From SpSt-398 sp041752235 (GTDB lineage: Bacteria > Bacteroidota > Bacteroidia > Chitinophagales > Chitinophagaceae), in the NCBI GenBank assembly GCA_041752235.1, contig JBGSHM010000001.1:62001-126000 (forward strand): 64,000 bases of DNA, read 5' to 3'. A program made the position numbers and the translations under genes. The notes beneath the pieces were generated by a model. That model worked only from the letters and a program-made list of their open reading frames with translations. It made no database searches and was not told where the DNA came from. Position 1 is the first letter of the stretch; each line of letters starts with the position of its first letter. Shown here one piece after another: positions 58,196 through 64,000 of the stretch.

Positions 58196-60142
58196 ATGCG
58201 TAGAAGAGCTCTACCTGTACTGATCATTTTATTGTTCACCCTGTTGGGACAAACCAACCTCGCGGCTCAGGCTCCTGATACCCTGGTATCCTGGAAGGTG
58301 GAAAGTAAAAAAATCGGAGAGGGGAAATTTGAATTGACCTTTACCACCCCCGGCTCTGCCGGTTGGCAATTGTTTAGTCCGGATCAGGTGATCTCAGACA
58401 TCAAAATGGCGGAACTTGTTTTTCCGGATTCCAGTATTCTGTTGGAAGGGATGATTCAACCCCTCAATGCGCCTCAGAGTATCAACAGTCCCATTTTTGG
58501 CGCCGTGAAAGTGCAAGAAGGGCCGGCCGAATGGAAGGCTTTGGTGAGCATTCCGGGTTCCATTCCGGCAACCTTACAAGGAAGCCTTCAATTCTATTAT
58601 GGAAAAGGGGAGGAGTTTGTAACCGCCCGGCCATTTACCTTCCAGGTTGCCCTTGAAGGCGGGGTGTCAAAGGAATTTGCCCTCAACGTCGCATCGATCG
58701 ATATCCATGACCCGGTGAGTGATTGCGGAGATGACGGTACCAAGAATAAAAGCCTGCTCACGATTTTTTTGTTGGGTTTAGTAGGTGGATTGATCGCGTT
58801 GCTGACCCCCTGTGTATTTCCGATGATCCCGGTGACGGTCACCTTTTTTACCAAAAAATCGCAAGACCGGAAACAAGGTATCGCCAATGCAGTCATGTAT
58901 GGTCTGTTTATTTTTCTGATCTATGTATTGATCACCGTGCCCTTCCACCTGGCAGGGAATACCAATCCGGAGATATTCAATAATATTTCGACCAATGTGT
59001 GGCTGAACCTGGTCTTCTTTGCCGTGTTCGTTGTCTTTGCCCTTTCCTTTTTTGGCCTGTTTGAGATCGGGCTGCCGGCCAGTTTCGCCAACAAAGCCGA
59101 CTCAAAATCCGGCTTGGGCAATATTGCCGGGATCTTTTTTATGGCCACCACGCTGGCCATCGTATCTTTTTCGTGTACAGGTCCCATCCTGGGGACATTG
59201 TTGGTTGGGGTGGCGAATCAGGGCGCCTGGCCGCTTACGGTAGGTGCTGCCGGGTTTGGTCTGGCACTTGGACTTCCGTTTGCATTATTCGCGCTCTTTC
59301 CCAACTGGCTTCAGTCCCTCCCTCGCTCGGGTGGTTGGATGACGGATGTGAAAGTTGTGCTCGGGTTTGTGGAATTGGCCCTGGCCATTAAATTCCTGTC
59401 CAATGCCGACCTGGTACAACAATGGGGGATCATCAAACGCGAAATTTTTATCGGCTCCTGGGCCCTGATCAGCCTGTTGATAGTGCTCTATCTGTTGGGC
59501 ATCTTGAAGATCGGGCATTCCGGCCCCGTTAAGAAATTTGGGATCACCCGGATTGCATTTATTGCCCTTTTCTCGGCCTTTACGCTTTACCTCATTCCCG
59601 GTGTTACCAATACAAAATATGCCAACCTGAAATGGATCAGCGGATTCCCACCACCGCTTTGTTACAGCATTTATAAAGAACCGGTCAACTGTGTCACTGG
59701 ATTTAAACCCCTGGAGAACGAATACGAATTGGCCCTTGAAAAAGCCAGACAAGAGAAAAAACCCATCTTGATTGATTTCACCGGCTGGGCTTGTGTGAAT
59801 TGCCGGAAAATGGAAGAAAGTATCTGGACCGACCCCAAAGTGCAGGAATTGATGCGCGAGGAATTTGTGGTGGTTTCTCTGTACGTGGATGAGCGACGTA
59901 AGTTGCCCTTGAATGAACAAATGGTATATAAAGACAGCAGTGGAAAGGAGAAACCGATTATTACGGTAGGGGATAAGTGGGCCACCTTTCAAACGGTTAA
60001 TTTCGGGGCGACCTCACAACCTCAGTATGCCGTCCTCTCAGCCGATCAGATCGCGCTTACCCGGACAAAATTCTATACCCCTGATCCCCGGGAGTTTGAA
60101 GAATGGCTGAAATGCGGGATAGAGGCCAGCAAGAAGAAATAA
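58196..60142 (+). CDS. dsbD: Thiol:disulfide interchange protein DsbD
   Basis: This 648-residue protein has a signal peptide, an N-terminal periplasmic domain (about 25-175), a membrane domain with eight or so segments carrying the reactive Cys206 (LLTPCVFPMIPVT) and Cys327 (FSCTGPILG), and a C-terminal thioredoxin domain with C533-V-N-C536 in WACVNCRKMEE. It passes reducing power from cytoplasmic thioredoxin to the periplasm, for example for cytochrome c maturation, which fits the haem-motif proteins at 35-36 kb. A single frame is complete. Confidence 0.93.
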   Translation: MRRRALPVLIILLFTLLGQTNLAAQAPDTLVSWKVESKKIGEGKFELTFTTPGSAGWQLFSPDQVISDIKMAELVFPDSSILLEGMIQPLNAPQSINSPIFGAVKVQEGPAEWKALVSIPGSIPATLQGSLQFYYGKGEEFVTARPFTFQVALEGGVSKEFALNVASIDIHDPVSDCGDDGTKNKSLLTIFLLGLVGGLIALLTPCVFPMIPVTVTFFTKKSQDRKQGIANAVMYGLFIFLIYVLITVPFHLAGNTNPEIFNNISTNVWLNLVFFAVFVVFALSFFGLFEIGLPASFANKADSKSGLGNIAGIFFMATTLAIVSFSCTGPILGTLLVGVANQGAWPLTVGAAGFGLALGLPFALFALFPNWLQSLPRSGGWMTDVKVVLGFVELALAIKFLSNADLVQQWGIIKREIFIGSWALISLLIVLYLLGILKIGHSGPVKKFGITRIAFIALFSAFTLYLIPGVTNTKYANLKWISGFPPPLCYSIYKEPVNCVTGFKPLENEYELALEKARQEKKPILIDFTGWACVNCRKMEESIWTDPKVQELMREEFVVVSLYVDERRKLPLNEQMVYKDSSGKEKPIITVGDKWATFQTVNFGATSQPQYAVLSADQIALTRTKFYTPDPREFEEWLKCGIEASKKK

Positions 60143-60155
60143 AACTGGAGATATC

Positions 60156-60229
60156 ACCGCAAAGACGCTAAGACGCAAAAGATCGCCAGATTTACCTGGC
60201 GATCTTTTGCGTCTTAGCGTCTTTGCGGT
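60156..60229. repeat. Family-1 perfect 34-bp hairpin
   Basis: The left arm 60156-60189 (begins ACCGCAAAGACGCTAAGACG) and right arm 60196-60229 (ends TTAGCGTCTTTGCGGT) are exact reverse complements across 34 bp with a 6-base loop ATTTAC. It lies between the convergent dsbD and sigma-factor genes. The perfect match suggests a recent copy or ongoing correction. Confidence 0.85.
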
Positions 60230-60236
60230 TAAAAGA

Positions 60237-60818
60237 TTAGAGGGCGATTTGCTTCTGCATCATCATTTTCCTCAAATTGATCAGACCATAACGCATCCGT
60301 CCCAAGGCGGTATTGATGCTGCAATTGGTCATAGAGGCGATTTCTTTGAAGCTCATATCGGCATAGTGCCGGAGAATGATCACTTCGCGCTGATCTTCCG
60401 GAAGACGGTCAAGCATTTCACGCACACGGTCGTGGCTTTGGCGCTTCATCATTTTGGTTTCGGCGCTGTCTTCGGAAAAATTCAACACTTCAAAAATGTC
60501 TTTGTCTTCTCCGTTCTTGATGGTCGGGGTGCGTTTCACCTTGCGGAAATGGTCTACACAAAGGTTGTGTGCGATCCGCATGGCCCAGGGCAGGAATTTA
60601 CCTTCTTCGGTATACCGGCCGCCGCGCATGGTGTCAATGATACGGATGAATACGTCCTGGAAAATATCTTCGGCAAGATATTTGTCTTTTACCAGGAACA
60701 GAATGGATGTGTACAGCTTGTCCTTGTGGCGCAGGACAAGTGCTTCCAATGCATCTAATTGTCCATCAACGAATAGATGGATCAATTCATGGTCAGTTTT
60801 CTGAGAATAAGCTTTCAT
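60237..60818 (-). CDS. ECF-type RNA polymerase sigma factor
   Basis: This 193-residue sigma-70 family protein has region 2 (LYTSILFLVKDKYLAEDIFQDVFIRIID, then FLPWAMRIAHNLCVDHFRK) and region 4 (LDRLPEDQREVIILRHYADMSFKEIASMTNCSINTALGRMRYGLINLRKMM). Region 3 is absent, as in ECF sigmas. No anti-sigma gene is next to it, so control must lie elsewhere. A possible promoter (TTG, 20 bp, TACTTTTA) is at 60980-61010, giving a leader of about 150 nt. Confidence 0.88.
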   Translation of the reverse strand: MKAYSQKTDHELIHLFVDGQLDALEALVLRHKDKLYTSILFLVKDKYLAEDIFQDVFIRIIDTMRGGRYTEEGKFLPWAMRIAHNLCVDHFRKVKRTPTIKNGEDKDIFEVLNFSEDSAETKMMKRQSHDRVREMLDRLPEDQREVIILRHYADMSFKEIASMTNCSINTALGRMRYGLINLRKMMMQKQIAL

Positions 60819-61062
60819 AAACTCCTCGGTTTTTTGGTGGATGGATATTGTTTTGGTTTTACTTATTGGATTTTTGGGACTAGTACGGGTAGATTTCAGG
60901 AGTCGATAGGCGGGTTGTTTTTTTTGGTTGCTGGATTATTGTTTGGTCGCTTGTTTACTTTTTATTGTGCTTGTGAATATAAAAGTAAGGCAATTTATTA
61001 TTCACCCCAACGGTTATACAAGTATACTCCCCTTTTTTCAAAAGGAAATGTTAATGCTATGT

Positions 61063-61092
61063 GTTGATTTGTAAGGACAAAGCGTACTTTTG
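61063..61092 (+). promoter_or_regulatory. Promoter of uvrA
   Basis: TTG (61063-61065), a 19-bp spacer and TACTTTTG (61085-61092) match the Bacteroidota promoter well. The ATG follows 9 bases later. The remaining 283-bp gap to the sigma-factor gene is T-rich and shows no gene. Confidence 0.55.
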
Positions 61093-61101
61093 TAACCTTC
61101 C

Positions 61102-63945
61102 ATGCCTACTCCGTTATCGAAAATATCCGAGAAAAAAAGAGGGAAAGTACCCGCCTCCGATGCCATTTTTATCAAGGGCGCGAGGGTCCATAATCTTAAG
61201 AATGTGGACGTTGCATTCCCCCGAAACCACCTCATTGTGGTCACCGGAGTTTCCGGTTCGGGAAAGTCCAGCCTCACTATAGATACCCTCTATGCAGAGG
61301 GCCAGCGACGCTACGCCGAAAGCCTCAGCGCTTATGCCCGGCAGTTCCTCAACCGGATGAATAAACCGGATGTCGACTATATCAAGGGTCTCTGCCCGGC
61401 CATCGCCATCGAACAGAAAGTCATTACGCGAACACCCCGTAGTACAGTTGGGAGTATGACGGAATTGTACGACTACCTCCGGTTACTTTACGCTCGTATC
61501 GGGCACACCATTTCTCCGGTATCCGGAAGAGAGGTAAAAAAGGATGATGTGACGGATGTACTGCGTAGCATCAGCACGCTGAAAGAAGGTTCCAAGGTAT
61601 TTATACTGACCTCATTCAAGTTGCACCGCCACCGCGATATCCGCGAAGAGCTGTCCATCCTGGCCCAAAAAGGTTTTTCCCGGATCTATACCCGCGACAA
61701 GGAAACCGGGGCTTCGGGGGTGGTAAGCCGGATAGAAGAATGGGGAGAGAAATCAGACAAAGAATTAAAAGCCCACTTTTCAGGCCGATTGGCCTATGTG
61801 CTGGTGGATCGTATCGTCGTCAAGGATTTTGATGATGATGATCGCCACCGACTGGCAGATTCCATTGGCACCGCCTTTTATGAGGGAGAAGGGGATGTAT
61901 ATATTGAAGTGGATGGGGAGAGCCTCCTCCATTTCAATAACCGCTACGAAATGGATGGGATGCAGTTCGAAGAACCTGTACCCAACCTATTTTCGTTTAA
62001 TAACCCCTTTGGCGCCTGTCCCACCTGCGAGGGCTTTAGCCAGGTCCTGGGTATTGATGCCGACCTCGTGATACCCGACCGACGCTTAAGTGTGTATGAC
62101 GGCGCTGTGGCCCCCTGGAAGGGGGAGAAGCTGGGTTGGTGGCGCGAACAATTCATCAAAGCCGCCAAAAAGATCGATTTCCCGGTACACAAACCCATTG
62201 CCGACCTGACCAAGGCCCAGCACCAAATGCTTTGGGAAGGAGAAAAGCCGGCACTGGGGATCAATGATTTTTTCAAAGAAGTAGAACAAAACCTGTACAA
62301 GGTTCAATACCGTGTTTTATTGAGTCGGTACCGCGGCCGCACCGAATGTCCGGATTGTAAGGGCTATCGCCTGCGTCCCGAAGCCTTGTATGTGAAAGTG
62401 GGTGGATTGCATATTGGCGAATTGAACGCGCTCCCGGTCCGGGATCTGAAAACCGGGTTTGCAAAACTGGATGAACAACTTTCCGACTATGACAAACAGG
62501 TGGCTAAACGCATACTCATTGAGATCCATCATCGGTTGGATACACTCCTGAAAGTTGGTCTTGGTTACCTGACCCTTAACCGCCTGGCCAATTCACTCAG
62601 CGGTGGGGAAAGCCAGCGGATCCAACTGACCACCAGCCTCGGAAGTAACCTGACCAATTCACTTTATATATTGGATGAGCCCTCGATCGGACTTCACCCC
62701 CGTGATACAGCCAACCTGATTGCTGTATTAAAAGAATTGCGTGACCTCGATAATACGGTGGTGGTCGTTGAACACGACGAAATGATGATGCGCGAGGCTG
62801 ATCATATCATTGACATGGGCCCCCTTGCTTCGCACCTGGGTGGGGAAGTGGTGGCCGAGGGGAATTATGATGTACTCGTGGCCAATCCAAAAAGTTTGAC
62901 CGGACAGTACCTGAAAGGTGAGCTTCGCATCGACCCACCAAAAACCCTCCGGAAATGGAACCGCTCCATCACCGTAGAAGGGGCAAGGCAACATAACCTG
63001 AAAGATATCACTGTTGAATTTCCGCTCAACCTGCTCTGTGTGGTATGCGGGGTCAGTGGGAGTGGAAAAACCACATTGGTTAAACAAATACTTTACCCCG
63101 GACTTAAAAAAATCAAAGGGGAGATGGGGGACAAGGTCGGATTTCACCGCGCTATTACCGGAGATATTGAGAGTATCACCCAGATCGAAATGATCGACCA
63201 AAACCCGATCGGGAAATCCTCGCGAAGTAATCCGGTTACATATATCAAAGCCTATGATGAGATCCGCGATCTCTATTCAAGACAACCACTCAGCAAAATG
63301 CGCGGGTTTCAACCCAAACATTTTTCATTCAATGTGGATGGCGGACGTTGCGATATCTGTAAAGGTGAGGGAGAACAAGTCGTGGAAATGCAGTTCCTGG
63401 CGGATGTTCACCTGGTTTGTGAATCCTGTGGCGGAAAACGATTCAAAGAAGAAGTACTGGAAGTACAATACCGGGGAAAGAGCATCCACGATGTATTAGA
63501 GATGAGTGTGGATGAAGCCATCCTGTTCTTTAAGGAAGAACCCAAATTGGCACAGGCCATTCAGCCCTTGAGCAATGTGGGGTTGGGATATGTAAAACTT
63601 GGTCAATCATCCGGCACACTTTCCGGTGGTGAGGCACAACGGGTCAAGCTGGCCTCCTTCCTGGGGAAAGGCAAGGGAGGTGGAAAGATCCTTTTCATCT
63701 TTGATGAACCTACTACGGGTCTGCACTTTCATGACATCAAAAAATTATTGACATCCTTCAATGCCCTCATTGAACAGGGGCATAGCATACTGGTGATTGA
63801 ACACAACACGGATGTGATACGCAGTGCTGACTGGGTGATTGAGCTTGGTCCGGAAGCCGGAGACGGTGGGGGAGAATTGGTCTTTGCCGGTAAGCCGAAT
63901 GACATGAAGAAGGAGAAGAAGAGTTTGACGGGGAAATACCTCTAA
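61102..63945 (+). CDS. uvrA: Excinuclease ABC subunit A
   Basis: This 947-residue protein recognises DNA lesions for nucleotide excision repair with UvrB. It is a tandem ABC ATPase: Walker A GVSGSGKS (49-56) and GVSGSGKT (650-657), signatures LSGGESQRIQL and LSGGEAQRVKL, and Walker B LDEPSIGLHP and FDEPTTGLHF. Zinc knuckles are visible: CPTC and CPDCKGY in the first half, and CDIC with CESCGGKRF in the second. Length is usual. It has its own promoter with a near-leaderless start. Confidence 0.97.
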   Translation: MPTPLSKISEKKRGKVPASDAIFIKGARVHNLKNVDVAFPRNHLIVVTGVSGSGKSSLTIDTLYAEGQRRYAESLSAYARQFLNRMNKPDVDYIKGLCPAIAIEQKVITRTPRSTVGSMTELYDYLRLLYARIGHTISPVSGREVKKDDVTDVLRSISTLKEGSKVFILTSFKLHRHRDIREELSILAQKGFSRIYTRDKETGASGVVSRIEEWGEKSDKELKAHFSGRLAYVLVDRIVVKDFDDDDRHRLADSIGTAFYEGEGDVYIEVDGESLLHFNNRYEMDGMQFEEPVPNLFSFNNPFGACPTCEGFSQVLGIDADLVIPDRRLSVYDGAVAPWKGEKLGWWREQFIKAAKKIDFPVHKPIADLTKAQHQMLWEGEKPALGINDFFKEVEQNLYKVQYRVLLSRYRGRTECPDCKGYRLRPEALYVKVGGLHIGELNALPVRDLKTGFAKLDEQLSDYDKQVAKRILIEIHHRLDTLLKVGLGYLTLNRLANSLSGGESQRIQLTTSLGSNLTNSLYILDEPSIGLHPRDTANLIAVLKELRDLDNTVVVVEHDEMMMREADHIIDMGPLASHLGGEVVAEGNYDVLVANPKSLTGQYLKGELRIDPPKTLRKWNRSITVEGARQHNLKDITVEFPLNLLCVVCGVSGSGKTTLVKQILYPGLKKIKGEMGDKVGFHRAITGDIESITQIEMIDQNPIGKSSRSNPVTYIKAYDEIRDLYSRQPLSKMRGFQPKHFSFNVDGGRCDICKGEGEQVVEMQFLADVHLVCESCGGKRFKEEVLEVQYRGKSIHDVLEMSVDEAILFFKEEPKLAQAIQPLSNVGLGYVKLGQSSGTLSGGEAQRVKLASFLGKGKGGGKILFIFDEPTTGLHFHDIKKLLTSFNALIEQGHSILVIEHNTDVIRSADWVIELGPEAGDGGGELVFAGKPNDMKKEKKSLTGKYL

Positions 63946-63950
63946 GCATT

Positions 63951-64000
63951 TTACCGCCAGGTCGCTAAGTCGCTATGAAACGCTTAGAAATCATTGCGTC
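63951..64000 (+). repeat. Family-1 repeat, cut by the window edge
   Basis: TTTTACCGCCAGGTCGCTAAG resembles the left arm of family-1 repeats. The right arm would lie beyond the window. Confidence 0.5.

Noticed and set aside
1..64000. tRNA, rRNA or known riboswitch
   Set aside because: No cloverleaf with a TTCGANNC arm and no rRNA or known riboswitch core was found by eye; a covariance search would settle this.

Overview
The window looks like chromosomal DNA from a member of the Bacteroidota, most like Chitinophagaceae. The signs are promoters with the TAnnTTTG -7 element typical of the phylum, a dcw cluster without murF or ddl inside it, an MraY with a central insertion, an FtsZ with a long tail, a dehydrogenase-hydratase fusion with the dehydrogenase first, and phylum-typical families (DUF4197, DUF5777, DUF6427, LptC lipoprotein). 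No rRNA, tRNA, CRISPR array, transposase or phage gene was seen. Genus cannot be told from this sequence alone.

Layout. 1-12 kb holds mixed housekeeping genes: the tail of a trans-sulfuration enzyme, a TIGR02757 protein, a fatty-acid hydroxylase, a fumarylacetoacetase-like hydrolase and flavin reductase with a GxxExxY gene between them, DUF4197, lysS, an SDR, and a minus-strand run of LON-domain protein, coaX, outer-membrane barrel and lptC. 12.65-28.9 kb is one plus-strand division and cell-wall cluster: mraZ, rsmH, ftsL, ftsI, murE, mraY, murD, ftsW, murG, murC, ftsQ, ftsA, ftsZ, ending in a clear terminator. It covers the lipid II steps from UDP-MurNAc onward (except MurF) plus the divisome core. 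29-34 kb holds a TIGR01777 epimerase-like protein, a metzincin-type protease and a fatty-acid beta-oxidation fusion enzyme. 33.4-36.5 kb is a five-gene envelope operon (two haem-motif proteins, OB-fold protein, YceI, DUF5777 barrel). 36.8-43.6 kb has metG, a double-domain esterase, a GH3 glycosidase and a Crp/Fnr regulator. The last two are each cut by one in-frame TAA. 43.8-50.8 kb has two S66 LD-carboxypeptidases around fhs, then oxyR, two related alpha/beta hydrolases and a lipoprotein. 51.8-64 kb has kup, two unknown envelope genes, purQ, a DsbD pair, an ECF sigma factor and uvrA.

Intergenic DNA is unusually full of inverted repeats. At least five families recur: (1) arms like TTTACCGCAAGGACGC...GCGGTAAA, about fifteen copies; (2) TTTCTCGCAGCG hairpins; (3) a roughly 135-bp nested palindrome in three copies, one of them inserted inside a family-1 hairpin; (4) TTGGATG tandem arms; (5) GGTCCGAAG arms. 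Some supply the ends of predicted proteins.

Most worth a second look: the GxxExxY gene enclosed exactly by inverted family-1 arms with empty relatives nearby; the twin TAA interruptions at 41.44 and 43.14 kb; an orphan plus-strand transcription unit (promoter and strand-specific terminator, no ORF) at 8.4-8.7 kb; the five-gene haem/YceI/barrel operon; and possible MraZ operators before mraZ.
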